DNA of 64,000 bases. Source: Rhizophagus irregularis. Lineage: Eukaryota > Glomeromycota > Glomeromycetes > Glomerales > Glomeraceae. The stretch covers positions 4,616,501 through 4,680,500 of the forward strand of contig NC_089442.1 of NCBI RefSeq assembly GCF_026210795.1. The letters are read 5' to 3'. The notes under the pieces are model-generated. The model worked only from the letters and a program-made list of their open reading frames with translations, was not told the origin of the DNA and ran no database searches. Position 1 is the first letter of the stretch. The number at the start of each line of letters is the position of its first letter. Shown one piece after another: positions 49,106 through 60,260 of the stretch. Position numbers and translations under genes: made by a program.

Positions 49106-49511
49106 TTTACAAAAAAATCCATTAAAAAATAGTTGAATTGAGTATTTAAATCTTTGATTTACAGAAAATTTAGTTTATCTAATTCGGATATTCAGATCTG
49201 AATACAAATGCGAAACAAAGGGGGAATTCGTTTCATCTCGTCATCTCGTTTCACCTGAGTTTATTATTGTTCAAATATCCGAAATAAATTCCGGATATAA
49301 GTCCGAAAGAACTTGGTCTAGGCTCGCAAATATAAAATTTGACAACAATTCAAATTATTTAAAAATTTTTTTATTTACAATGATTTAAACTGCGTATAGC
49401 TAAATTCAACCAATCATAATGCAAGATTGGCAAAATTGAGCAATATCAAACTCAGTAAGATAATTACATACCAGTGCCGCTCATTATAATGATATCTACA
49501 TATTATTATAA

Positions 49512-49683
49512 TAAGGGATGGCCAGAAATGACGTAATTTAAATTTAAACCCCTCTCTATGTCATCAAAAAATGCAAAATTAAATCATAATTCTGGGCAGA
49601 ATTATATTAACTACAAATGACTAAAAATGGAAAATGTAACATCATTATGGTCTGGAAATGACGTAATTTCTGGCCATCCCCTA
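49512..49683. mobile_element. 172-bp MITE, GGGATGGCCAGAAAT termini
   Basis: The left end reads AGGGATGGCCAGAAATGACG; the right end is the complement of a nearly identical sequence (AGGGGATGGCCAGAAATTAC). The inverted repeats are about 27 bp and TA dinucleotides flank them. No coding capacity. Confidence 0.65.
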
Positions 49684-51345
49684 ACGATATCGTTATAAAG
49701 CATAATAAATCTCATTATAGAAAAATTTACTCCATTGTTTATATTGTTCAGTTATTAGGAATATGTGGGATTTTAATGACCGATATTTTATGACATCAAT
49801 GATCGATCAGGTTTTAATTCCTATTGTAAACCGCAGTATTTCTAATGACCGTAACTATAACTCAGTTATTGGATGGGATTTAACTTGTATCCTTAAAAAG
49901 ATAATAAATTGCTTGATTTAGAAAAGAATTGGTTGCTAGTCCGAATATGAATAATAGAAACAATAGACTAATTGAAATCACGTTTTTTACTTAATAATTT
50001 AAAGTAAAACAAAGTAAATATATTCGGAGGCGGCGCAGTATATTTAAATTGATTTTTACAGAGGAAATTTTTAAAAAAAGTCGCAAAAAATAGGAAATTT
50101 ACGTGGGGTTCGCCATTTTTTGAAGTTATTAAAGCAAAAATAAAATCATTTTTACAATTTTTTTTTTTTGAAGAATATATTAGTATATGTCCAAAAGTAT
50201 ATATATATAAATTCCAAGACTTCTAGCTAACATTTTTATGAGACAAAAAAAAAGTGACGTAAATTTATTAAGAAATATTGCCAAAATTTAACAAAATTTT
50301 AGCTAATTGGCGATATTTAGAGATTTCGATTAAAATTTTAAACTTTATAACATTGAAATTAAATACTTGAGAGTTGAGAGTAATAAAGACCTAATCCCAT
50401 AGTATTTTTGATTAAAATTTCAAATGATTTTGTAGACTTATATATTGGGGAATAGAGATTTCATATGTTTTATAATTTATTTCTATTTCTAGGTGGATTT
50501 ATTAGATTTTGAATTTTATAAAAATTATATTAAATATTTGGTTAAAAAAGATCTAATTTTATAATATTTTCTATAAATTTTCAAGTGAATTAGACGAAAA
50601 TTGATTAGTATTCTCAACAAAAATTTCAAGCGATTCATCTATAAAGGAAAAAAAGACTTTGTTCAACAACCAATTTCTATTGATCATATGCGGATCGCCA
50701 TTTTATTATTTATTCATCACGAAGTAGATCGGTCCATTAGATTAGTTCAGAAATATGTGGAATTCATTTTTGTGGATCTACTCCTAAAATATAAAGGGTC
50801 AAAATTATGCGGACATTCTTCAAAGTGAAAAATTTATATATATATTAATTAAAATTTAAGTTAGAATACATTCATTACATCTTTAGTTATTGAATAGAAT
50901 AAAAAATTTATTATTAAATTTCATTTCATTTGCCACATAACTGCTTCAATTGTAATTAATCTATATCATAGTATTCTGGAGGAATATTTTTTACTAAATT
51001 ATGATATTGTGCTTTGCGTTGATAAATATCACAATTATTAACCAATGAAAAAGATTGACCTATTGTTAGCTTAATTATAGTTTAATTATAGCTTATTTTT
51101 GATTTTTATAAATAATCATTATATTTAATATACGGAGCACGATAATTATTTTTAATATACTTTTCAAACACTTTTATCAAGAAATTCAATAAGACATGTG
51201 AACATAATGTAATTAAATACTTGTTATTCCATTGATACCAAAGAATAACTGAAATATTTACCGATGCTCCGAAGGGAGAGCTCAGTATATGAAGTATTTA
51301 TTAGGTACTCATGGAATAACAGTCTTATCTCATTGTGTATGACAT
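49684..51345. other. Intergenic DNA
   Basis: No supported gene. The plus frame 50601-50828 (75 codons, HMRIAILLFIHHEVDRSIRL) is short, isolated and unrecognised. A small imperfect inverted repeat (TTGTTATTCCATTGATACC near 51222 and GGTACTCATGGAATAACAG near 51304) suggests another tiny element. Confidence 0.4.
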
Positions 51346-51423
51346 ATACACCGATGGATTTTATACTTTTTTATACTTTTTTTATACCGGTGGAGTATTT
51401 ACAAAAAAAATCCATCAGTGTAT
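51346..51423. repeat. Hairpin-forming inverted repeat
   Basis: ATACACCGATGGATTTT (51346-51362) and AAAATCCATCAGTGTAT (51407-51423) are inverted copies with one mismatch around an AT-rich loop. It could be the remnant of a small element. Confidence 0.5.
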
Positions 51424-51450
51424 ACATAATACCGATGTGATAATTTAACA

Positions 51451-51676
51451 TTAGGCCGGGCAAAAAAAAAAATTTAGATTCTCGTGACCCGGCCGGGTCA
51501 GTTTTTCGAAAAATGTAAATTTTTTTTTATAGTAAAAAATTTTTATCACGTGATTTTAAGTTTTTGGCTAATGTGCGTAAAAAATTTTTACATATATAAA
51601 AAAAAATGCCGGCAGGCCGGGTCATTTTTAAAATTTTATGTCACGAGAATCTAAAAATTTTTTTTGCCTGGCCTAA
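51451..51676. mobile_element. 226-bp MITE, TTAGGCCGGGC termini
   Basis: Inverted repeats of about 37 bp begin TTAGGCCGGGCAAAAAA and run through TTTAGATTCTCGTGAC; the right arm ends GCCTGGCCTAA. The interior holds GGCCGGGTCA motifs and CACGTGA. No coding capacity. A TTA or TA target is possible. Confidence 0.7.
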
Positions 51677-51770
51677 TACAGTATATGAAATTAGGAGCAT
51701 AATTTTACATGAGTTTGCAAAGTTTGCGAAATTCAATTTTAAATCATATATTAAAGAATATTCCAATATT

Positions 51771-52196
51771 CAGTGATTGAATTTTCATGATTTTATGTTC
51801 ATTGGATTCGTCTCATTAAGACGCTTGTAGGATTAATATCGTATATCACGACCATAGTACTTCCCTATGTATAGTACCCCTCAAAAAAGAAGTCACATTC
51901 TTCGTTGATTTTATTATTTAAATAATCCAACAAATATTTTAGATGTGACGTGTAACAATACCCTAATTATTTTATAAGTTTTAAACACCCTCTATTAATA
52001 GTAAAAATTCACGTAATAAGGGTACAGGGCCAAACCCCCAAAATTTGCAAGATATCGGGTACTGTGGCCCACGATATTACGGTATTTGACACACAATTAT
52101 GCTTTAAATATTTAGAATTATCTATAATATTTTATGACCCAGTGATTGGATTTTCATGAATTTTAGCTTATTGAGTTCGTCTCATTGAGACGATTC
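51771..52196. repeat. Diverged direct repeat carrying a short palindrome
   Basis: Segments at 51771-51823 and 52139-52193 share CAGTGATTG.ATTTTCATGA, a TTATT/TCATTG stretch and TTCGTCTCATT.AGACG. The last forms a small palindrome (CGTCTCATTGAGACG). They are about 370 bp apart and probably part of an older repeat family. Confidence 0.5.
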
Positions 52197-52532
52197 GAAT
52201 GGTAGTAAATTCATGTTTGTTAGAATGATATTGATCAAGTTACGCCATTTTTAAGTTTTATGACAAAAATTAAAATAAATTTATGCGGTAATTTCTAGAA
52301 CAAGAAAATTTTGTTTATTATGATTATATTACAAATTATTTATATCAAGCATGTAAAATGATCTGCATAATTTTGGCAAAACACATAATTTTGATCGTCC
52401 TCTGTACTTATCATGCGTTTTGTCACAGGGTATTTGGAACTATTCCATATTTCCATGTGGATTTAAGTGAAAAAATTTCTTGATGTCACAATGGAAAGAC
52501 AAACCCCTATAAAAACGAAATGTGTTAAATTT

Positions 52533-52648
52533 GTTGTTCATGTGTAATAAATGTCAAAAAAGCACCATTTTGTCCGATTTATATCTTATTACAAAAAAAC
52601 GAAAATTAAACAAATGGTGCTTTTTTACATTTATTACACATGAACAAC
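52533..52648. mobile_element. 116-bp inverted-repeat element
   Basis: Arms of about 37 bp, GTTGTTCATGTGTAATAAAT and onward through AAAGCACCATTT, are inverted copies with a single one-base difference, around a loop of about 40 bp. A few bases upstream (52506) lies CCCTATAAAAACG followed by GTGTTAAATTTG, which resembles the termini of the element at 53801-53963, so the two families may be related or nested. Confidence 0.7.
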
Positions 52649-52658
52649 GAGTATACAT

Positions 52659-52816
52659 ATAAACTGTACTGTACGGTCAGCTAAACTGTACTGTACGAAG
52701 TGAGAATTCACCAATCAGATTTTATTGTACGATAAATAAAAAAAATTTGAAAAGTATACAATGAGTTAAAATATTTTCGTACAGTACAGTTTAGCTGACC
52801 GTACAGTACAGTTTAT
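52659..52816. mobile_element. 158-bp MITE with perfect 41-bp inverted repeats
   Basis: Arms 52659-52699 and 52776-52816 are exact inverted copies. Each arm contains two copies of AAACTGTACTGTACG separated by GTCAGCT. The ends lie at TA dinucleotides, which would fit a Tc1/mariner-type target. Exact arms imply recent activity. Confidence 0.8.
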
Positions 52817-52979
52817 CTATTTACCTGATTATAAGCATGTCCATATTTTTCCTTCATCTATCGATGCAGTCACTGAAAGATTCGGTATTGTTTAATTTTA
52901 TAATTTATTTAAGCGTCATACGAAGGTATTAATGGAAATATGACCGTTTTGGCATAATTCATCATTTAAGGGGTTACGG

Positions 52980-53551
52980 TACGTTTCGCCTAAGTCCATT
53001 TCGCCAGAGGACTTTTCGCCGAAGCCATCTATCTCATCGAAAATATGTTTCGCTGAAGGGACATGGAATTTACGCTGAATAGACATTTGCCTAATCCTTC
53101 TCTCCGAATCATCCATTTCACCGAAATCTACTTCACTGAATAGGAAATTCCGCCGAAAATGTCAGCGATTGATTAAAAATTTAATTTAATAAAGTTCACT
53201 CTCACTATAGTGAATCCCATGGGCTGGAGATTAAAATTCGGTATAGTGAAAAATTCACTATACTGAGGGTCATTTTATTATATAAAAAAAATCTGTACCT
53301 GAATTTTTCTTCATTATAGCAAGTTATTCACTATATAAAAATTCGCTATAGAGAGGGTGAACTGTACCCAATTTTTTATTAATATTAAATTATAAATCTT
53401 TTTAGTAACAAAATTTTCGTAAATGTCAATATGGATATTTTGGCATATCAGATATGATTTGAAATTTTCGGCGAAATCCCTTCGATGAAAATGTCTTCGG
53501 CGAAATGCGTTTCGGTGAAATAGACTTCGGCAAAAAGCCGAAGGATGTAAT
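52980..53551. repeat. Foldback of degenerate TTTCGCCGAAG repeats
   Basis: The left arm (52980-53160) is a run of degenerate units such as CGTTTCGCCTAAG, CATTTCGCCAGAGG, TTTTCGCCGAAG, ATTTCACCGAAAT and ATTCCGCCGAAAA spaced every 15-20 bp. The right arm (53460-53551) has the same units in inverted orientation (TTCGGCGAAATGCG, TTCGGCAAAAAGCCGAAGG). Each unit is itself a short palindrome. Chance frames 52916-53116 and 53314-53568 run through the arms. A separate small element sits at the centre. Confidence 0.6.
53191..53365. mobile_element. Pogo/mariner-like MITE nested in the foldback
   Basis: Termini AGTTCACTCTCACTATAGTG and the complement of TTCGCTATAGAGAGGGTGAACT are inverted repeats of about 22 bp with mismatches. 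Internal CACTATA motifs repeat. The form resembles pogo-type miniature elements, which is an inference from end sequence only. Confidence 0.55.
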
Positions 53552-53683
53552 ATGATAGGTGAATTCATAACTCAGATCATATGACACGCATGGTAAGTTT
53601 ACCATTGGTAATTTACAATTTACCGTAAGTTACTGATAAATTCCATAAATTACGGTAATTTATTTTTATTCATTGTATCATTG

Positions 53684-54530
53684 TAACATCGTAGCGGTTG
53701 GTAGCATAAAAACAAACATAAAATTAACAGTAAATATAACAAAATAACGGTAATACTACAATTCAAAATTTATAACCGCCATTATCCAACGTATCCAACG
53801 CCCTATAAAAAGGTTTGTGCTAAATTTGTGCCAAACGGGCTAATCATACAACATTTATTCGAAATTTGTACTAAAAAATAATATAAAATTCGACCAAATT
53901 CTAAACAAGTATTGTATGATAAACCCATTTGGCACAAATTTAGCACAAACTTTTTTTATAGGGACGATATCCAGCTTCCATAATACTTTTGATAATATGT
54001 CATTACAACTTAACGTAGCAGTTGGTTAGCATAACATAGAAAATAAACATAAAAATTAACAGTAAATATAACAAAATAACAGTAATACTACAATTCAAAA
54101 TTTTATAACCGTCAATATCCAACGATATGATACCTATGATACTCAGATTCCATAATCCTTTTCATTACAACTTATATAGTAGCAGCTGGTAGCATAACAT
54201 ATAAACAGTTAACAATAAACAATTCCTGTGCACACACAATTATATGAAATACAAAACTTCAAAATTTATGACCGTCATTATTAAACGATATGATGTTCTA
54301 AGTCTTTTGGTAACATGACACTACAAATTAAATATTGTAGTAGCATAACATATAAACAGTTAATAGTAAACATTTTTGATAAAAGTAATGCTATATAATT
54401 TCTGAGCATACAATTATATTTAAATGTCCGAAACAAAATTTATAACCGTCATTATTAATGTCCATTTCTGAGCATACAATTATATTTAAATGACCGAAAT
54501 AAAATTTATAACCGTCATTATTGATGTCCA
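53684..54530. repeat. Diverged tandem array of 110-150 bp units
   Basis: Units start near 53684, 54009, 54170, 54320 and 54455. Shared blocks are GTAGCAGTTGGTAGCATAAC, AACAGTAAATATAACAAAAT, and AAAATTTATAACCGTCATTA followed by TCCAACGATATGAT in the older units. Later units are shorter and carry GAGCATACAATTATATTTAA. The first unit is interrupted by the element at 53801-53963. Confidence 0.7.
53801..53963. mobile_element. 163-bp MITE with ~50-bp inverted repeats
   Basis: Arms start CCCTATAAAAAGGTTTGTGC and end with the inverted copy TTTTTTTATAGGG; both continue through TAAATTTGTGCCAAA. It lies inside a TCCAACGATAT site of a tandem repeat unit; an ACG on each side may be the duplicated target. 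No coding capacity. Confidence 0.75.
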
Positions 54531-55634
54531 TTAAAATTAATTACTTTTTAAATGATGAACAATTATTATTCGTTTTCTTAATTATTGTTTGCACTGAATA
54601 ATTATTCATGTATTATTATTAATTCAAGTTCTCTTTTATTAACCAGTCTGCGTTTATTTACGTCTAACATTTCTAAATTTTTAGAAAGTTTCTCGTATTT
54701 ATTTATGTTTACTAATTATTGATTTATTTCGTAATAAACCTTGAAGTTCAATGTAAGGTGATACCACGTGATGGATTAAAAAACAACAAAACTGCAATTA
54801 TTATTGGATAATGAAAATTTCAATCAATTGAATTATTGTATTAAATACACAATGCAACAATTGAAAATTTAAAGATTAGTGCAACATATGCAGGGTTAAC
54901 GGAATTTACGATATGACGATGTTCCAATACAATGTATTTAATATCATTTTTATTTACTTATTTTTCATTTTGTTTATGTTTTACAGTAGAAAATCTATGT
55001 CGAAATGTACCATGTTTCATCCGATGTCAAATTTCAAATTTTCCGATAAACGTGAACATTTTCACTTAAATCTCATCACTAAAGTAAGATTTTTTAACGT
55101 GACTTGAAGCTAAACCACTTCAGACGGGAATATGCATGTATTAAAAAATCAGTTAAGTTTTGACCAATAAACAGTTGAAAATTTCAAAATCAGTTCAATG
55201 ATTGGATGAGGTCATTTGAATTAAAAAATAATCCTAATTGCTTATTTTAAAGTTATTCCGTAGAGTTGTACTTTATAATTTAAGTTACACGGGAACACAT
55301 AGCATGCGCATGAGAGATACAAAAAAAACAATATAATTGTTGATTGGATATCAATTTTTTTGTAAAAGAAAGTTTGATTTATTTTTTCCTATTATAAGAA
55401 TATTTGTTCTTTATAAATAGGCCCTTGTGGTTAGTATCAAATAAAATAGACCGTATTTTTGTTTCATATTTTTTTCGTTCTCACCCTGTCTTTCCCTTAA
55501 CATATATCTCCGTCATCCATCGATTACCTTTTAGATTTCCATGATTAAACAAAATACTTTTAATATTTTTCAACTTTTCATAGGATATCTTTACATAAAT
55601 TAAAATCATTCACAAAAAAAAACCATCATTATTA
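54531..55634. other. Intergenic DNA upstream of receptor-like gene 1
   Basis: No gene supported; the frame 54913-55107 is Phe/Ile-rich and unconvincing. Pyrimidine-rich sequence at about 55470-55530 (TTTTTTCGTTCTCACC) precedes the start at 55635 and may belong to the promoter. Confidence 0.5.
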
Positions 55635-55989
55635 ATGAAGTCACTCTCAGTTTTATATTCAAAGAAATTATTTCCTTCAAGGGCTCTAATTTATTTAATA
55701 TTAATATTTACATTATTAAATTGCAATAGTGCTTATCCTACTAATTTAGAGTCCAGAGATGAAAAGCTTAGTGAAGGAAATGCTGCATTTGGCAAATTCA
55801 AAAAAGATCACAGTGTCTTCGAAATTTATTCTATGTATATTATAATTTTAATCATTTTACAAATTGGAAGTTTATCAACGCTTTATGTTATACTTCGCAC
55901 CTTCATAAGGTGGAAACGAGTCGATTTTTCGTTAAACATGACGCATAAATTGCCATTTTATATGGCATTATCGGGTAAATAAATAAATA

Positions 55990-56020
<31 letters not shown>

Positions 56021-57371
56021 TTTTCTGAGTAAAAACGAGAAGCTTTTCTAAATTCATATTTTCGTTTCTATTTAAAGATTTAATCATATATGTTGCCTTG
56101 ACGGTAAATTTGGTAAGTATATTATTTTTTTTCAAAAAAAAAAAAATCATTCGATTAATGAATTTAATTATTAACTTATTTTCTCTTCCTTCCTTCCTTT
56201 CTTTCTTTTTATTTTTACAATTATAAAGTATTATCCATTAGGTAAATATCTTTATCAAATTTTTATTTATATATCTTTTTTGTAATAATCTTTTGAATTA
56301 AAAAAATTTTATTTTATTATATTACAGCAAACATGAAACCCTGGCCAGACCACTCGTGTAAAATAGTTTCGCTTGTATTCTTTTATAGTTCTCTTAGCAA
56401 TATGATTCTAGTTGGGTGTTTAGCAGTTCTTAGCTATTTCAGAGTATGCAAGACAATGTATTATGAATTAGGAATAATGGATTACAAGTTATTTTTATTA
56501 CCCATCGTTTTTCCTGCTTTAATAAGTGTACCGGTATGTTCATTAAATATTTTCTCAAGTTTTTTAAAAATATATATATATAAAAATACTAATAAATTTT
56601 ACGTATATTTAAAGGCATGGTCACATTTTGGAAGCGACCAATATTGGTGTTATTCGAGTAGAACTTCATCATTCATTCCTTTAACTTTACTTTATGTTGA
56701 TATTGCTACTTTAACAATATCAATATTTTGTTATATTGCTATATCATATGCAATTAATGTAGTAAGATCAAGGAACGACAATAATAATCATGCTAATAAC
56801 GAAAATAATTTGTTTTTACCAGCATATAAAAAAATTGTAAGTTTCTTTATTTTATTTTATTTCATCATTTTTTTTTTATTTTATTTTATTAATTTTAATA
56901 TTTTTTTTTTTTAGGTTGGATATTTATTCATTTACATTTTACAATGGACACCTGTCATGGTATATGTTCTCATTGATACTCAACAACAAACGTACGTTTA
57001 TTCTTTAATTTTGTTTCTTTTTTTTCTTCATACTACGACATATTTCGAACATACTTACTAAACTCTTTATTCTATTAATTAGTTCAATGTGGGTATATGT
57101 AGTATGTTTCAGTTCTCTATCAATAGGTGGAGTACTTAATGCTGCTAGATATATTTCTAATGAGGGTTGGTGGTTAAAAAAAGAAAATCCGGAAATTGCT
57201 TCGAGTACATTTAGAACAGATCAGATGGCTTCGAATACTGTTACAACAAAAAGTGGTCAAACAGAAACAGTATCATCTCAATGGAATTTACCGGAAGATG
57301 AAACCAACATATCGTCATCATTGGTTGAAAAAAGTAACAAATCATCTATGGAAACTGGCACAGCGAATTAA
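55635..57371 (+). CDS. Seven-membrane-segment receptor-like protein 1 (7 exons)
   Basis: Exons 55635-55974, 56078-56112, 56229-56241, 56328-56533, 56615-56836, 56915-56991 and 57083-57371 keep phase and give 393 aa. A signal-peptide-like start (LIYLILIFTLLNCNSA) precedes seven hydrophobic segments: TM1 around IILQIGSLSTLYVILRTF, TM2 after THKLPFYMAL, TM3 after SCKIVSLV, TM4 LFLLPIVFPALISVP, TM5 SSFIPLTLLYVDIATL, TM6 YLFIYILQWTPVMVYVLID and TM7 SMWVYVVCFSSLSIGG. A Cys in SCKI and one in YWCYS could form the usual TM3-ECL2 disulphide. The cytoplasmic tail is Ser/Thr-rich. The layout is GPCR-like, perhaps related to cAMP-receptor-type fungal receptors; family placement is inferred. Exon 3 is only 13 nt. 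The paralogue lies at 59579-62067. Confidence 0.7.
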
Positions 57372-58319
57372 TTAAAAATTCTTAAGAGGAAAAAAAAAAA
57401 AAAATGGAAAAAATGGAAAATGGCATCTTTTTACAAACATAAGTTACACATCAAAAAAAAAAAAAAAAAAAAAATAATATAATCCTTTTTTTCCAAATAA
57501 TTAATTTACGTAATTTATTATGCATTTTGATCATTTCATAATATATATTTTTTTTTTTAATAAGACCTACATTTTTTACACGTTTTAATCATATTTACAA
57601 ATAAATATTATTAAATAATTAGCCACAAAAACTTAAAATCCATGTAAATATTTTTATAGTAATAAAAAGTCAAAATTAAATAAATTAAATAGAGAAAATA
57701 GAAAAGCAGTGTTACAATTTTGTGAAACAAATTTTTACCTTTTCTTTAATAAAGTTTTTAAATACGACAAATCATTTTGCCGAAATACCGAGAATTTGAT
57801 TTTCAATTCGATTGATTGGTACCATCCTCATTATTAAAAATGGTTGGTTTTGATTTGTTGTCATCTCACATTAATTTGCGTTGCTTGATGTCTTTTCAGG
57901 GTTTCGTTATTAGGTAATTAAAAAAAAACTATAAAGTGATACGGTTTTGTGCGAAAATTTCATTGAAACTTGGCGTTAAACTAATGACCAATTGGGACAT
58001 ACCCGACCTCTATTATATTCATGCATCGTTTGCTGGCCAATCATTTATTATCGTTTAAATTTCCATAGACAATATTGGACAATATATAGTAATATTTGTA
58101 AAATAAGATGAGATTTGATTTTTGATTTTTTGATTTTTGATTATATAATATTAAAAGCAATATAGCAGTTACATGAAACAATCTAATAAATTTAATTCCA
58201 TCAAGTTTTAAACAAGCTTATAATAGAAAATTGTAATAAAATAACACACCGCAGTTTTATGTGCATACTGATTATCGAAAAAAAAATAAACGCGTCACGA
58301 ACCCAACCATTTCTGTTCT
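57372..58319. other. Convergent intergenic gap
   Basis: AT-rich DNA lies between the 3' ends of the first receptor-like gene and the promethin-like gene. It contains two long A-runs near 57391 and 57454. No gene seen. Confidence 0.6.
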
Positions 58320-59121
58320 TCACAAATCAAATTTGTTTTTCTCATCAATGGATCTTTTAGTATATTCAGCCTCTTCGACTTCAACATTTGAAGGCCCATT
58401 AAAATATCCATATACCGTAACCGAAGATCTCATTCCAATCCAAGCCAAAGTAAGAAATACAACTGTAACGAACGCGATGATACATAAAATAATTGCAACA
58501 GGTAAAAATACCGACATTCCAAGAAATAAAAAAAATCCTTCCGCAATAGTGATTCCAACACCTGCTAATGCAATAATTCCAGCAAAGCACAAAACTGCCC
58601 ATCCAATGAAAATAGCGGTTGGAACTGAACAGAAAGTTAAAAAAGTATAAACGAACCAACGAAGAGGAGCAAAATTATTCCAGAAATATCCAAATAACTT
58701 GGTAAAAGGTCGAATGTATTCCATTATGGTGGAAACAAAGCTATAGCCATATTTTTGAGCAGTAGTTTTATAAAGAGTAGCTTTCTCTCGAACGCTATCT
58801 TTATAAGCAGGTTTTCCTTGGATAGTATAATCAGTATAAAAAGACGATTTTCCTCGAGCAACGGATGATGATTTCTCTTGGGTAACACTCTTATAAGGAG
58901 ATTTCTCTCGAGCCAAACCTTCATAAAGAGGCAATCTTTCTTGAATAGTATCTTGAGAAAGAGGTGATTTCTCTTGAACTCTTTATAGGCACAAAATTTT
59001 ATTTATAAGATATTTTAAAAAAATATATATATATAGTAATAATTATTTACCTTGTGGATTTTTCTTTAAACCCGACAAGAGAATGGGATGATTCTGCTTC
59101 TCGTTCAAGGTCACCTTCCAT
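58320..59121 (-). CDS. Promethin-like lipid-droplet membrane protein (2 exons)
   Basis: Exons 59121-59051 and 58980-58320 (GTAAAT donor, phase 2) give 243 aa. The first 100 residues are polar with imperfect repeats around EKSP, EKSS and GKSS spaced by about 10-14 residues. Then comes a large hydrophobic region (about 120-210): RWFVYTFLTFCSVPTAIFIG, a Gly/Ala-rich segment (FAGIIALAGVGITIAEGFF) and LPVAIILCIIAFVTVVFLTLAW. The continuous hydrophobic stretch with Pro and Gly breaks resembles promethin/LDAF1-type proteins, which partner seipin at lipid-droplet sites. The short tail is acidic. The family call is from pattern memory only; another four-helix membrane protein is possible. A TTG-initiated reading at 58934 would miss the true N-terminus. 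Confidence 0.6.
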
Positions 59122-59578
59122 TTTGTTAAAAAATATTTTTTTTTTTTCGCGTTTTGTTAAAAGGGATTTTTATTAAGTTGCAGACTTTGAACAAAATAAA
59201 ATTCTTGAAAGAGGAATTAGAGGAAATATTTACGAAAAATCTTTTAATCACTCTTAATTATAAATCACTCAGAGTTAATCACATCATATTAGAGAAATAA
59301 AATAAACTTTAAAATTACATCATTGTACGAAACTACTATTAGTCATTACAATTATTACGTATTATTAGTAAGGCTATCAAAATAACCTTTTAATCAATTT
59401 AAAAAAAAATGTATACTTTTGTTTGTAAATTCATATTAGGTGTATTATTAAGTTAATAATAAAAATACAGAAAAAACTAACGAATAATTTAAATTTTTTT
59501 TATATACCCCACAATACGTGAGATAGTCCGAGAATAAAATTTTTTTAAATGTCCATCCATAAATTAATTTCTTGATCA
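59122..59578. other. Short intergenic gap
   Basis: No gene seen. It should include the promoter of the promethin-like gene and the 3' end of receptor-like gene 2, both on the minus strand. Confidence 0.6.
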
Positions 59579-60260
59579 CTATGATGAAAGAGATTCATTT
59601 GATGGTGATTGTAATTGAATATTATTTATTTTATCTTGTGATCGGTTTTGTAAGGTTTGTGATAAAGATGATGGTGATTGGGTATCTATTTTATCTTGGG
59701 ACTCATTTTGTGGGGATATTTTATCTTGAGACCGATTTTGTGAGAGAGACGAAGACTGAATCTTATATATTTTATCTTGGGACCTATTTTGTGATTTAAT
59801 AATGTCTATTTTATCCTGAGATCGATTTTGCAAATTTTGTGGAAGAGATGGTGATGATTGAGACTGAAACTTATATATTTTATTTTGGGACCTATTTTGT
59901 GAAATCTTGTCTATTTTATCCTGAGATCGATTTGAAGAATTTTGTGAATTTTGTGAAAGAGATGATGACTGAGATTGAAACTTATCTATTTTATCTTGAG
60001 ACCCATTTTGTGAGAGAAATGATGATAGTTGTGATTTAATATTGACTATTTTATCCTGAGAACGTTTTGAAAGAGATGATGATGATGATTGGGATCGAAT
60101 CTTATTTATTTTATCCTTAGATCGATTTCGTGAGAGGGAAAATGGTGATTTGGATGATGAGCTTTGTGAAGGAGAAGATAATGATGATTGAGATCGAATC
60201 TTATTTATTTTATCTTGGGATCGATTATATGAATTTTGTGAATAAGATGATGATGGTTGA
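59579..60260 (-). repeat. Coding tandem repeat, NRSQDKI motif
   Basis: The repeat occupies almost all of the last exon of receptor-like gene 2. The DNA motif on the plus strand is TATTTTATCTTGRGAYCGATT, with spacer lengths varying in multiples of three, so the frame is kept. Variants include KRSQDKIVNI, NGSQDKIDKF, NRSQNKIYKF and NESQDKIDT. Confidence 0.85.

Noticed and set aside
51346-53365. CRISPR-like array
   Set aside because: Repeats here are inverted arms and variable tandem units, not identical short repeats with unique spacers, and the genome is eukaryotic.
58261-58924. Frames overlapping the promethin-like gene (129 codons plus; 86 and 66 codons minus)
   Set aside because: Shadows of the spliced 243-aa gene, whose hydrophobic pattern and phase-consistent first exon favour it.
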